Shown: positions 30,518 to 39,312, counted from the stretch's first letter. The stretch: 39,312 nucleotides of DNA from Acidimicrobiales bacterium (GCA_036270875.1 DATBBR010000035.1:1-39312); one strand, 5' to 3'. The notes: generated from the sequence alone by a model not told the origin. Made by a program: numbers and translations.

Positions 30518-32634
30518 GACCCACCGCCTGACCGGACGACGACCGGCTCCGGGTCGGGCTCGGGCGAATCGGGGACGGCGATCGTCGGCTCCGGCTCGGA
30601 CCCCCCGGCGGCCCGCCGGCGCCGCTCGGGCAGCGCCGCCATCACGGCCCCGAGCCCGATGACGGCTCCGCCGATCCAGAGCCATGCCACCATGGGCTGG
30701 ACCACGACCCCGATGACGGCCGGCTGGGTCAACGGACTGGCCTGCGGGGCCGGGTTGGACGGGGATCCGGCAGTCCCAGGGCCGGACTGTCCGCTCATGT
30801 TCGAGGGTGCGGGGCCGCCGCCGATCGTCGCACCTTGCGGTGGGGCGTCAAGGGTGAGGTAGACGTCATTGGTGAGGCTGCTGGCCACGGAGGGCGTGCC
30901 GATCCCCTCGGTGTCCGAGCCGAACTGGCTCACCGCCGGGCGGTACACGGCGCCGTCGTCGACGCGCACCGCGGCCTCGAGCTCGCGGCGGTTCGGATGA
31001 ACCACGCCGCGGGTGCCGAGGTAGGTGAGGGTGTGGCCGGCGAACTGCTTCGACTGCCCGGGCGCCAGCCGTACCTGGCCGCGGTGGCCGAACGACAGGC
31101 TGGCCGACAAGGCGACGGCGATCACCACGACGCCGAGGTGGACGACCATCCCTCCGTTGGTCCGTCCGACCAGGCCGGTCCACAGCGGCACGCCCCGGCG
31201 ACGGGCCATCCGCGTCGACAGCACGAGCTGGCGGAGGGCCGACGTGCCCGCGAACGCTCCCAGGCCGAAGGCCAGCAGCACGGCGAAGCCCCGGATCCCG
31301 GCGGCGACACAGCCGGCCACCACGAGCGTGCCCGCCCACGCAGGCCACTGGAGACGGCTGCGGAGCAGCTCGCCGCTCGCCTTCCGCCATGGCAGCACTG
31401 GAGCCACCGCCATGAAGAACAGCAACGCCAACCCGATAGGCCTCGTCATGGCGTCGAAGTACGGCCGCCCGACCGAGATCTGCTGGCCCTGCACCGCCTC
31501 CGCGAGAAGCGGGAAGACGGTTCCGAGCAGCACGACGAGGGCGAAGCCGGCGAAGAGGAGGTTGTTCACGAGGAATGCGCCCTCGCGCGACACCGGGGCG
31601 TCGATGCTCCCCGGCGCCCGCAGGCGGTCCCCCCGCCACGCGATGAGGCCGAGCCCCACGGCCACGACGAGACCGAAGAAGCCGAGGATGATCGGGCCCA
31701 GGGTCGACTGCGAGAACGAATGCACCGACTGGAGGACCCCCGAACGGGTCAGGAAGGTGCCGAGGATCGTCAGGCTGAACGTGGCCATGAGCAACGACAG
31801 GTTCCACACCCGGAGCAGGCCGCGCCGCTCCTGGGCCATGACCGAGTGGAGGTACGCCGTCCCGCAGAGCCAGGGGAGAAACGAGGCGTTCTCGACCGGG
31901 TCCCACGCCCAGAAGCCGCCCCAGCCGAGTACCTGGTAGGACCACCACGCGCCCAACACGATGCCCACCGTGAGCAGGCCCCAGGCCAAGAGCGTCCACC
32001 GCCGGGTCTCTACGAGCCATCCTTCGCCCAGGCGACCGGTGACGAGGGCGGCCACGGCGAACGAGAACGGGATGGTGAAGCCCACGAAGCCCAGGTACAG
32101 CAGCGGCGGGTGAAATGCCACCAACGGGTGGTCCTGGAGCAGCGGGTTGGGACCGAGGCCGTCGAGCGGTACCGCACCGGTCACCGTGCGGAAGGGGTTG
32201 GCCGGTCCGAGCATCAGCCCGAAGAAGAAGGCGGCCACGACGAAGCACGTGAGCGTGGCCCAGCCCACCATCGGGTCCTCGGCCCGGCGCCGGAAGCGCC
32301 ACGCCATGGCTGCGATGTAGCCCGCCAGGATCAGGGCCCACAGCAGGATCGATCCCTCAAGCGCCGACCACAGGCCGGTGACGGTGAACAGCAGCGGCGT
32401 CTCCCGGCTGTTGTTCTGGGCCACATAGCTCAGGGAGAAGTCGTGGCTGATCAGCGCGTGCTCCATGGCCCCGGCGGCCACCACGGCGGCGAGCAACAGC
32501 AGGCCGGCGTAGACGACGCCGTTGCGCAAGGCTCCGGGACGTCGGCGAACGAGTCCCACGGCGAGGGTCACCGCCCCGACCGCCGCGGCCAGGAAGCCGA
32601 GAAGCACAGCATCGCGCCCGATGGCGGCGTTCAT
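30514..32634 (-). CDS. ccmF: CcmF heme-lyase component of System I
   Basis: A 706-residue polytopic protein, close to the normal CcmF length, that attaches heme to apocytochrome c together with CcmH. About 14-15 membrane helices are evident. The WWD domain GWGGFWAWDPVEN (237-249) and the histidine-containing QDHPLVAFHPPLLY (168-180) are intact; LLFTVTGLWSALEGSILLW near 82 is also conserved. A large extracytoplasmic loop follows near residues 520-640, then a final helix. The tail of about 35 residues is acidic and Arg-rich. The ATG overlaps ccmE's stop by four bases. Confidence 0.96.
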   Translation of the reverse strand: MNAAIGRDAVLLGFLAAAVGAVTLAVGLVRRRPGALRNGVVYAGLLLLAAVVAAGAMEHALISHDFSLSYVAQNNSRETPLLFTVTGLWSALEGSILLWALILAGYIAAMAWRFRRRAEDPMVGWATLTCFVVAAFFFGLMLGPANPFRTVTGAVPLDGLGPNPLLQDHPLVAFHPPLLYLGFVGFTIPFSFAVAALVTGRLGEGWLVETRRWTLLAWGLLTVGIVLGAWWSYQVLGWGGFWAWDPVENASFLPWLCGTAYLHSVMAQERRGLLRVWNLSLLMATFSLTILGTFLTRSGVLQSVHSFSQSTLGPIILGFFGLVVAVGLGLIAWRGDRLRAPGSIDAPVSREGAFLVNNLLFAGFALVVLLGTVFPLLAEAVQGQQISVGRPYFDAMTRPIGLALLFFMAVAPVLPWRKASGELLRSRLQWPAWAGTLVVAGCVAAGIRGFAVLLAFGLGAFAGTSALRQLVLSTRMARRRGVPLWTGLVGRTNGGMVVHLGVVVIAVALSASLSFGHRGQVRLAPGQSKQFAGHTLTYLGTRGVVHPNRRELEAAVRVDDGAVYRPAVSQFGSDTEGIGTPSVASSLTNDVYLTLDAPPQGATIGGGPAPSNMSGQSGPGTAGSPSNPAPQASPLTQPAVIGVVVQPMVAWLWIGGAVIGLGAVMAALPERRRRAAGGSEPEPTIAVPDSPEPDPEPVVVRSGGGS

Positions 32635-33074
32635 CGGGTGCTGCCGTCGGGCGCCGTCACCCGCCCGGGGTGCTGGCCGATGTAGACGGCGGAATGCTTG
32701 ACCATGATCTGGTCGCTCATGAACTGCTGGCCGGCGAAGTGACCCTCGAGGACGACGGGGATATTCGGCTGGAACATCTCCGGCGCCGACCCTTGGTTGA
32801 CCACCGGGACCTGGACGCCCCTGCTGGCGATGGCGAAGGCGACGTCGTTCCCCGTTGGTCGCACGGAACCGGGAACTACGACGCCCTCGATCCGGAAGTC
32901 ACTGCTGCCGAGCTGGGCCCGGGACGCCACCGCCTCGTCCGCTGTCTTGAAATAGACGATGGAGTTGCCAAGGCCCCGGTAGACCAGGAAGCCGATGGCA
33001 CCGAGCACGACGATCCCGGCCAACCACAGGCGCCGGGAGCTGTGGCTCCGGGGCCGCGCCCTCGTCAGCGCCAC
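32631..33074 (-). CDS. ccmE: CcmE periplasmic heme chaperone
   Basis: A 147-residue membrane-anchored protein that covalently carries heme from CcmC to CcmF. One membrane helix (about 16-33) is followed by an OB-fold-like domain. The heme-binding motif is H127-S-A-V-Y131, the normal HxxxY form, near the C-terminus (IMVKHSAVY). RIEGVVVPGSV and VVLEGHFAGQQFMSDQI are conserved strands. The GTG lies inside the end of ccmD (10-base overlap), and its stop overlaps the ccmF ATG. Confidence 0.94.
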   Translation of the reverse strand: MALTRARPRSHSSRRLWLAGIVVLGAIGFLVYRGLGNSIVYFKTADEAVASRAQLGSSDFRIEGVVVPGSVRPTGNDVAFAIASRGVQVPVVNQGSAPEMFQPNIPVVLEGHFAGQQFMSDQIMVKHSAVYIGQHPGRVTAPDGSTR

Positions 33075-33229
33075 TCGCGGGGCTCCGATGTTGGGGCGTC
33101 GCCGGCGTCGCCGTTGCGGGCTGGGCCCACGGCTCTGCTGATGGACCGAGTTCGCAGCGACAGCCAGACGCCGTAGCCCGACAGCGTCACACCGACGACT
33201 GCGTAGCCAGCCTCCACGTAGACGCTCAC
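33065..33229 (-). CDS. ccmD: CcmD-like small membrane protein
   Basis: A 54-residue protein, shorter than most annotation cut-offs. It has one membrane helix (about 6-24) followed by SLRTRSISRAVG, the CcmD pattern, and an acidic/Arg tail. CcmD helps release heme-loaded CcmE from CcmABC. The call relies on size, topology and place: it starts on the ccmC stop (GTGA overlap) and ends inside ccmE, as in the standard order ccmC-ccmD-ccmE. Confidence 0.8.
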   Translation of the reverse strand: MSVYVEAGYAVVGVTLSGYGVWLSLRTRSISRAVGPARNGDAGDAPTSEPREWR

Positions 33230-34077
33230 CGGCTCACCACCCGCTCGTCGGCAGACGGCAGGTCGGCGGATCGGGGGTCGGCGGATCGGGGGTCGGCGGA
33301 TCGGGGGTCGACGGATCGGGGGTCGGCATGGTCCTGGGGGGCCTTCACGCGTTCGGCCGCCTCGGCCCGGCGCTCCGCCAACGCGATCGACAGCCCTTCC
33401 GTCTCGAGCCGCTCCTCCAGCGTCTCGAGGCGGTACCGGTGCACGAGCAGCCAGGCGTAGACCAGGGTGAACGCACAGAAACCCAGCAGCATCGTCCACG
33501 CCATCGACCCGTGGACCGTCGGCTGGAGGTTCGGCGTGAGCACCGTGGCCGACTGGTGCAGCGTCCGCCACCACACGACCGAGAGGTGGACGATGGGCAC
33601 GTCGACCACCGCGACGAGGGCGGCGACGGCCGAGCGCTTGGCCCGAGTCTCGGGCTCAGCAGCCACCCGACGCAGGGCCAGGTAGCCGAGGTAGAGGACC
33701 AGCAACAGGGCCGTGGTGGTCAGCCGGGCATCCCATGTCCACCACACACCCCAGGTAGGTCGACCCCAGATGGACCCGGTGACCAGAGTGAGGGCGGTGA
33801 AGACCACCCCGATCTCCGCCGACGCGCCCGCGAGGCGGTCCCAGGCCAGCGATCGGGTCCTCGGCCACAGATAGAGCACGCTGGCCAGGGCGGTCACGCC
33901 GAAGGCCAGGTAGGCGACCCAGGCAACCGGGGGATGCACGTAGATGAGCCGCACGAGGTCCCCCTGCACGACGTCGGGGGGCGTGACCCACAGCCCGAGG
34001 GCGACCGTGGCGGCAACCGCCGCCAACGCCGCGATGCCAAGGATCCGGGTGGCGCGCGCGGGCGTGATCGGACTCAT
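33226..34077 (-). CDS. ccmC: CcmC heme handling protein
   Basis: A 283-residue membrane protein with six predicted helices that loads heme onto CcmE. The WWD motif [10 protein letters not shown] (109-118) is intact, as are the heme-ligand histidines H48 (YVHPPVAW) and H174 (LHQ), with H164 nearby in IVHLSVVWW. The C-terminal 60 residues are an unusual cytoplasmic extension with four DPRSA-type repeats. I start at the ATG at 34077; a longer frame upstream reads ccmB out of frame. The start overlaps the ccmB stop by four bases. Confidence 0.94.
   Translation of the reverse strand: MSPITPARATRILGIAALAAVAATVALGLWVTPPDVVQGDLVRLIYVHPPVAWVAYLAFGVTALASVLYLWPRTRSLAWDRLAGASAEIGVVFTALTLVTGSIWGRPTWGVWWTWDARLTTTALLLVLYLGYLALRRVAAEPETRAKRSAVAALVAVVDVPIVHLSVVWWRTLHQSATVLTPNLQPTVHGSMAWTMLLGFCAFTLVYAWLLVHRYRLETLEERLETEGLSIALAERRAEAAERVKAPQDHADPRSVDPRSADPRSADPRSADLPSADERVVSR
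33268..33327. repeat. Four tandem 15-bp units in the 3' end of ccmC
   Basis: Near-identical units of GGATCGGGGGTCGGC (the third has one change). On the minus strand they encode [10 protein letters not shown] repeats in the CcmC tail. The near-identity suggests recent expansion. Confidence 0.92.
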
Positions 34078-34742
34078 GCATCCTCCAGGAGCGGACCGAA
34101 GGCGACCACCCCGACCGTCACGTAGACCACGGCGAAGACGCCGAGCAGCTGGAGCCAGGGATTGCCATCGGAGGGAGTGCCCGAGAGCGCGGCCTCCCAG
34201 GCCCGGGTGGCGGCCAGGAGCACCGGCGCCACCACCGGAAGCAGCAGCAGGGGCAGCAGGGTCTCTCGCACGCGCAGGCCGGCGGCCAGCACTCCATAGA
34301 CCGTGCCGGCGGCGGCGAGGCCCACCGTGGCCGCCGACGTCGAGCCCAGCAGCAGCAGGGGCCCGTGCAGGTGCGAGCCGTAGAGCACGACGATGCCGGC
34401 GGCGAGGATGGCCTCGAGCACCAGCAGCTGGATGGCGACGGCGGCCGCCTTTCCGAGAAAGATGCCGGCCGGATCGAGACCCGAGAGACGCAGGCCGTCG
34501 CGCGCCGAGTCGGCCGCCTCCATGGCGAAGCTGCGCTGGACCGCGAGCAACGAGCACAGGAGCACGGCCACCCAGAAGAGCCCAGCCGTCGCCCTCGTCA
34601 GCACACCGCGGCTCGGGTCCAGGGCGAAGGCGAACAGCACCAGCACCACCAAGGCGAACGGCGCGACCTGGTTCGTGGCGACACGCGAGCGGAGCTCGAC
34701 TCTCAGGTCCTTGCCGACCACGAGCAGCGCGTCACGCCACAT
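34074..34742 (-). CDS. ccmB: CcmB permease subunit of the CcmAB transporter
   Basis: A 222-residue membrane protein with about six helices, the permease half of the CcmAB ABC complex that drives release of holo-CcmE. The N-terminus MWRDALLVVGKDLRVELRSR and SFAMEAADSARDGLRLSGLDPAGIFLGKA are typical of CcmB. LLLLPVVAPVLLAATRAWEAAL near 165 is the conserved late helix. The ATG lies inside the end of ccmA (11-base overlap). Confidence 0.93.
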   Translation of the reverse strand: MWRDALLVVGKDLRVELRSRVATNQVAPFALVVLVLFAFALDPSRGVLTRATAGLFWVAVLLCSLLAVQRSFAMEAADSARDGLRLSGLDPAGIFLGKAAAVAIQLLVLEAILAAGIVVLYGSHLHGPLLLLGSTSAATVGLAAAGTVYGVLAAGLRVRETLLPLLLLPVVAPVLLAATRAWEAALSGTPSDGNPWLQLLGVFAVVYVTVGVVAFGPLLEDA

Positions 34743-35475
34743 GGACCGGCTCCCCTGACTGCGCCTCGGGCGGGGCGGCGACGGGGCCGAGGGCGGCGGC
34801 CTCGTCGCCCACCTCGGTCGTGGCCGCCAACCGCTCCTCGGCCACGACCTGACCTCCGGCCATCCTCGCCATCCTGCCGGCGATGGCCCCGGCACGGTCG
34901 GTCTCGTGGGAGGCCAGGATGACGGTGGCACCCGTTTCCGAGGCCGCCAGCACGGCCTCGTCGAGGATGTCCCGCCCGGCGGCGTCCAAGCCGGCGTGGG
35001 GCTCGTCGAGCAGCCAGAGCCGAGGGCCCCGAGCGACCACGGTGGCGATGGCCACGCGCCGCCGCTGACCAGCCGACAGCTTGCCGACGGCCGTGTGGCG
35101 GAGGCGCCCGTCGAGGCCGAGGCGGGCTGCCGCCTGGTCGACCGCGCCCTGGTCGCCCCGCGCCGCCCGCACGGCGAAGCGGAGATTGTCCAACACGGTG
35201 AGGTCGTCGTACAGAAAGCTGGCGTGCCCCAGCAGGGCCAGCGAACGCCGCACCGAGCGCCGGTCTCGACACAGGTCGTGGCCGAGGACCTGCGCCTCGC
35301 CCGCCGAGATGGCGAGCAGTCCCGCGCAGGCCCGCAGGAGGCTCGTCTTGCCGGCTCCGTTCGGACCGGTGACGAGCAGGATCTCACCCGAGGCTACGTC
35401 GAGGTCGACGCCGGCCAGGGCCGGAAAGCGCCCGACGAGGGCGACGGCAGCACGGAAGCGGACGGCGGCGGCCAT
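34732..35475 (-). CDS. ccmA: CcmA ATP-binding subunit of the CcmAB transporter
   Basis: A 247-residue ABC ATPase, first gene of the ccm operon. Walker A is GPNGAGKT (37-44), the signature LSAGQ is at 133-137, Walker B is LWLLDEP with D157-E158, and the switch His follows in LASHETDRAG. Reading LLGHASFLYDDLTVLDNL is typical of CcmA. The C-terminal 35 residues are extra. The ATG at 35475 lies about 16 bases after a candidate TAGCAT -10. Confidence 0.94.
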   Translation of the reverse strand: MAAAVRFRAAVALVGRFPALAGVDLDVASGEILLVTGPNGAGKTSLLRACAGLLAISAGEAQVLGHDLCRDRRSVRRSLALLGHASFLYDDLTVLDNLRFAVRAARGDQGAVDQAAARLGLDGRLRHTAVGKLSAGQRRRVAIATVVARGPRLWLLDEPHAGLDAAGRDILDEAVLAASETGATVILASHETDRAGAIAGRMARMAGGQVVAEERLAATTEVGDEAAALGPVAAPPEAQSGEPVHVA

Positions 35476-35490
35476 GAAGTACGGGACGAC

Positions 35491-35521
35491 ATGCTACGGG
35501 TGGGGCCCGTCGCGCTTCCAA
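35491..35521 (-). promoter_or_regulatory. Candidate promoter of the ccm operon
   Basis: On the minus strand TTGGAA (35521-35516), a 19-base spacer, and TAGCAT (35496-35491), giving a very short leader before ccmA. It sits just downstream of the 35538-35569 hairpin, which would isolate it from the upstream gene. Confidence 0.35.
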
Positions 35522-35537
35522 AGCGCCGGTGGCCACC

Positions 35538-35569
35538 CGCGGCCCCCGGGGCGATCCCCAGGGGCCGCG
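35538..35569 (-). terminator. Strong hairpin between the secreted-protein gene and ccmA
   Basis: A 9-bp stem CGCGGCCCC/GGGGCCGCG, a single-base mismatch, and a further GGGG/CCCC stem with a CGAT loop. It lies 18 bases after the stop of the upstream gene. No T-tract follows, but the stem is the most stable in the window. Confidence 0.5.
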
Positions 35570-35587
35570 AGCCGTGGAGGAGGTGGC

Positions 35588-36034
35588 TCAGGCGGCCTTG
35601 AAGCCCGTGTCGAGGATTCGGCGGGCCGCGACACCCCCCTGCTGGTTCCGCAGGCCGGCCTCGATGACCTCGCCGGTGGCGATGGAGGTCGGAGCCTCCT
35701 TGGTCAGCTTCTGGCCCTGGCCCTGGTACTTCCAGGCCCTGGTGGAGCCGGTCAGGCTGAACGTCGTCGAGCGCCCGTTGGGCTCGGCCACCGTGATCGT
35801 CCCCTGGTTCGACAGCCCCCCCGTCGAGCTCATGTTCGTGACCTTGCCGACGACGTGGGGATGGCCCTGCTTCGCCGCGTGCCCACCCTGGGCGGGGGCG
35901 GCGGCGCCCGGGGTTGCCGCCGGGGGCGTCGAGGGAGTGTCGGCGAAGGCGACGGCTCCGCCGAGCACGCCGCCGGCGAGGATGGCCGAGGCCACACCGA
36001 CGCGAAGTGGGTGTCTGAGAAGGAGCTGCTTCAC
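35588..36034 (-). CDS. Secreted protein of unknown function
   Basis: About 148 residues with a clear signal peptide (basic VKQLLLRHPLRVG, hydrophobic stretch, AVAFA then DTPS) and a Pro/Ala-rich spacer. The mature part (about 48-148) has a repetitive strand pattern: VVGKVTNMSSTGGLSNQGTITV, TTFSLTGSTRAW, GEVIEAGLRNQQGGVAARRILDTGF. I do not recognise a family; actinobacterial exported proteins with such short beta domains are common. The start is chosen as GTG 36034, because the signal peptide then has normal length and AGGGGACC precedes it. The upstream ATG at 36082 would add 16 residues. Confidence 0.72.
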   Translation of the reverse strand: MKQLLLRHPLRVGVASAILAGGVLGGAVAFADTPSTPPAATPGAAAPAQGGHAAKQGHPHVVGKVTNMSSTGGLSNQGTITVAEPNGRSTTFSLTGSTRAWKYQGQGQKLTKEAPTSIATGEVIEAGLRNQQGGVAARRILDTGFKAA

Positions 36035-36155
36035 AGTCTGGGTCCCCTGTCCTTTCGTTGTTCGGTACACGGACATGCTCACCGAGTGTTGTGTGGGACC
36101 CGATAGGAGGATGTGAGCAGCGTGTGAGGGACCGTGGGGGCCATGGGCCGAGCCG

Positions 36156-36368
36156 TCACTGGATGACGGCGATCACGTCCCCCTCCTGGACCTGGTCGTC
36201 CGGGCGCACCCGCACCTCGGCGACGGTGCCGCCGGCCGGAGACTCGACAGGGATCTCCATCTTCATCGACTCGAGGATGGCGATGGTGTCACCCACGGCG
36301 ACCGCCTGGCCGACCTCGACGTGGACCTGCCAGACGTTGGCCGTGATCTCGGCTCTGACCTCTGCCAC
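36156..36368 (-). CDS. Biotinyl/lipoyl attachment domain protein (TB7.3-like)
   Basis: A 70-residue stand-alone biotinyl domain. The attachment motif is ESMKMEIPV with K36 as the biotinylated residue. It closely resembles, from memory, M. tuberculosis Rv3221c (TB7.3), a 71-residue biotinylated protein: VRAEI at the start, LLESMKMEIPV-like centre, and GDVIAVI at the end. In M. tuberculosis it lies next to pdtaS; here it is about 18 kb away. It probably serves an acyl-CoA carboxylase as carrier; a carboxyltransferase gene lies at 38785 on. The GTG has GGAGGAGCGGGA upstream. The gene diverges from the cupin gene. Confidence 0.9.
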   Translation of the reverse strand: MAEVRAEITANVWQVHVEVGQAVAVGDTIAILESMKMEIPVESPAGGTVAEVRVRPDDQVQEGDVIAVIQ

Positions 36369-36407
36369 TCCCGCTCCTCCGTGCCTCGCTCGGGCCATGA
36401 TGATGCC

Positions 36408-36830
36408 ATGGACGCCAACGAGATCATCGAGCTCCTCCAGCTGGCGCCTCATCCCGAGGGCGGGTCGTACCGGGAGACATGGCGCGCTCCCACCGTGTCG
36501 AACCGGCGCCCCGCGGGCAGCGCCATCTACTTCCTGCTCCGCCGGGGCGAGGAATCGCGCTGGCACCGCGTCGACGCCGCCGAGGCCTGGCACCACTACG
36601 AAGGAGCACCGCTCGAGCTCACGGTATCCACCGATGGTGCAACCGAGCAGGTCGTGGCGCTCGGGCCCGACCTCGCCGCGGGCCAGCGACCCCAGTTCGT
36701 CGTGCCCGCCGACGCCTGGCAGAGCGCCCGGAGCCTGGGCGGCCACTCGCTGGTCGGGTGCACGGTCTCGCCCGCGTTCGAGTTCGCTGGTTTCGAGCTC
36801 GCCGCCCCTGACTGGCACCCAGGCCAGTAG
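36408..36830 (+). CDS. Cupin, DUF985 family
   Basis: A 140-residue single-domain cupin. The family block LAPHPEGGSYRETWRAP is near the start, followed by SAIYFLLRRGEESRWHRVDAAEAWHHYEG, which carries the metal-binding histidines and Glu, and VGCTVSPAFEFAGFELA at the end. DUF985 proteins bind metal and sugar-nucleotide-like ligands in structures; the reaction is not established. An in-frame extension upstream is possible, but I start at ATG 36408 because the family begins right after it. Confidence 0.9.
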   Translation: MDANEIIELLQLAPHPEGGSYRETWRAPTVSNRRPAGSAIYFLLRRGEESRWHRVDAAEAWHHYEGAPLELTVSTDGATEQVVALGPDLAAGQRPQFVVPADAWQSARSLGGHSLVGCTVSPAFEFAGFELAAPDWHPGQ

Positions 36831-36902
36831 GACGAGCGCACCGGTGCGCTAACGTGGCCCCTGAAGCACGGCGGAACATCAGCGACGACGGGCAGGGCTG
36901 GG

Positions 36903-37765
36903 GTGACCACACACCGATTGGGCGGATCCATCCGGCGCGGGCTCCTCACCGCGCCCGTGCTGATGAGCGTGGCGCTCGTGATCCTCGCTCCGGCGACCGG
37001 CGCCGCGAGCATGCCGACCGGCTACGACATCTCGTACCCACAGTGCAGCACCCGCGCCTCGTCGTATCCGCAGCAGCGGGCCTTCGGCGTCGTGGGGGTC
37101 AACGGTGGCACGGCGGCGACGGCCAACCCGTGTCTGGGACCGTCCAACGGCTACGCCAGTGAGCTGTCCTGGGCTGCCTCGTCGCCGGGCCTTCCGAATC
37201 AGGCACGCGCGTCCTTCTACCTGAACACCGCAGATCCGGGGCCGGTCGTGGCCAGCTGGCCGGCGGCCGGCAGCGGACCGAGGAGCTGCGATCACACCTG
37301 GAGCACAGGCTGCGCCTACGACTACGGCTACGCCAAGGCGACGTACTCCTTCGGCCTGGCCCGGTCGGCCGCCAACGCTGACGCGGCCAGGCGTCTTCCC
37401 ACCACCACTCCGTCCGCCGATCCCTGGTGGATCGACGTCGAGACCACCAACACCTGGGCCACGCCCGCCAACACCCCGTCCTGGGCGTCGGTCAACATCG
37501 CCGCCCTGCAGGGCTTCGTCGGAGGGCTCACCGCCGCGGGCGTGGCGCTCCCGCTCGTCGGGTTCTACTCCAACGGGTTCCAGTGGGCCCAGATCACGGG
37601 CCTCACCCCAGCTACGAGCCCGACGTACTTCTCGACCCGCGAGCCCAACTGGATCCCCGGGGCCACCTCGCTGAGCCAGGCTCAGACCAACTGCCTGGCG
37701 GGCCACAGCTTCACAGGTGGGCCCGTCACGCTCACCCAGTACCGCGCTTCGAGCTTCGACGGCGA

Positions 37766-37787
<22 letters not shown>
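36903..37787 (+). CDS. Secreted glycoside-hydrolase-like (GH25/DUF1906-type) protein
   Basis: A 294-residue exported protein. An N-terminal signal (basic SIRRG, hydrophobic [13 protein letters not shown], then ATGAAS) precedes a TIM-barrel-like domain starting [20 protein letters not shown] near residue 178 gives the Asp-x-Glu pair of GH25-type folds, and [14 protein letters not shown] and the final LTQYR are also typical. Six or more cysteines suggest disulfides. I think it acts on cell-wall glycans or is a relative of such enzymes, but the substrate is unknown. The GTG start has only a weak purine-rich stretch (GGGCAGGGCT) before it. Its 3' end overlaps gmd by 22 bases. Confidence 0.78.
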
Positions 37788-38746
<959 letters not shown>

Positions 38747-38784
38747 CTCGACGTTCTACCCCGTCGGACCGGGAGAAACGGTGC

Positions 38785-39312
38785 TCACACCGGGAGCACG
38801 CCGTGCTTGCGCCATGGCCGGTCGACGACCTTCGTCCTGGCCACCTGGAGGCCCCGCCAGATCGCGGTGCGGGTCTCGGCCGGATCGATGATGTCGTCGA
38901 CCTGGGCGTGGCCGGCGGCGATGTAGGGGTCGATGTTGCGACGCAGCTGCTCGGCCATCTCCAGCCGGGCCCGGGTCCGCTCCTCGCCCTCCGGGATCGC
39001 CTCGAGCTGCTTGCGCATGATGATGTTGACCATCCCGTCGGGGCCCATGACCGCGATCTCGGCGGTCGGCCAGGCCACGATGTAGTCGGCCTCGTACGCG
39101 GTGCCGTTCATGACGAAGTAACCGGCCCCGTATGCCTTTCGCATGACGACCGTGATCTTCGGCACCGTGGCCTCTGACACGGCGAACAGCATCTTGGCCC
39201 CGTGGCGGATGATGCCCTGGCGCTCGACGGCGGACCCGACGGTGAAGCCGGGTACGTCCTGGAGGAAGACCAGTGGGATGCCGAAGGCGTCGCACAGCCA
39301 CACGAACCGGGC
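38785..39312 (-). CDS. Acyl-CoA carboxylase beta (carboxyltransferase) subunit, C-terminal part
   Basis: The last 175 codons of a carboxyltransferase that continues past the right end of the window. The frame is open to the edge (ARFVWLCDAFG). LVFLQDVPGF, GIIRHGAKMLFAVSEATVPKITVVMRKAYGAGYFVMNG and GPDGMVNII are hallmarks of the biotin-dependent AccD/PccB family. It transfers a carboxyl group from carboxybiotin to an acyl-CoA. Which acyl-CoA cannot be told from the C-terminal half. The stand-alone biotinyl protein at 36156-36368 may be its carrier, but biotin carboxylase fusions also exist. Confidence 0.93.
   Translation of the reverse strand, partial: ARFVWLCDAFGIPLVFLQDVPGFTVGSAVERQGIIRHGAKMLFAVSEATVPKITVVMRKAYGAGYFVMNGTAYEADYIVAWPTAEIAVMGPDGMVNIIMRKQLEAIPEGEERTRARLEMAEQLRRNIDPYIAAGHAQVDDIIDPAETRTAIWRGLQVARTKVVDRPWRKHGVLPV

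Overview
The window is about 70% G+C and fully packed with genes on both strands. It looks like chromosomal DNA of an actinobacterium, probably a deep-branching class such as Acidimicrobiia. The signs are a WhiB protein, an RsbW-like/sigma-B-type gene pair, actinobacteria-typical families (DUF3090, the SCO1664-like family, DUF3107, a TB7.3-like biotinyl protein), an F420-type FrhB protein, frequent GTG starts and several apparently leaderless promoters. I saw no transposase, phage gene, CRISPR array, tRNA or rRNA. No gene-free stretch exceeds 300 bases; the longest, 13746-13966, is 221 bases.

Layout. 1-5014: the tail of a luciferase-like monooxygenase, an MMPL exporter, a Bcp peroxiredoxin, an Fpg/Nei glycosylase (minus) and an FrhB-like Fe-S protein. 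5032-7650: family-5 uracil-DNA glycosylase (minus), then the phosphomutase/DUF3090/SCO1664 cassette. 7698-13745, all minus: an aldonolactone-oxidase-type flavoprotein, an SGNH hydrolase coupled to an MBOAT acyltransferase, and etfA/etfB. 13967-18279: an RsbW-like gene and sigma factor, a WhiB1-like gene, and facing it a PHP phosphoesterase fused to a PdtaS-type histidine kinase. 18320-21515, minus: an O-methyltransferase, two ArsA/Get3-like ATPases and DUF3107. 21626-26317: a dGTPase, a small membrane protein, mrp, and divergently a SufR-like regulator with a cysteine desulfurase. 26339-28406: a NodB-like lipoprotein and a beta-propeller protein. 28418-35475, minus: a complete System I cytochrome c maturation operon, ccmABCDEFGHI. 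35588-39312: a secreted protein, a biotinyl carrier, a cupin, a secreted GH25-like protein, GDP-mannose 4,6-dehydratase and the 3' end of an acyl-CoA carboxylase.

How the genes fit together. Three functional themes stand out. (1) Stress and redox signalling: a sigma factor with its putative regulator, WhiB1 and PdtaS. The whiB1-pdtaS adjacency matches M. tuberculosis Rv3219-Rv3220c, and a perfect CRP-type palindrome lies in the whiB leader. (2) Fe-S supply: mrp and sufR-desulfurase diverge from a short region with a dyad that overlaps the -10 elements of both sides. (3) Cytochrome c assembly: nine ccm genes that mostly overlap by a few bases, preceded by their own candidate promoter and a strong upstream hairpin.

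The most unusual items are the PHP-PdtaS fusion with a pentapeptide-repeat linker, the CRP-type site at whiB, the compact Fe-S control region, and a set of six -10 elements placed 6-7 bases before start codons.
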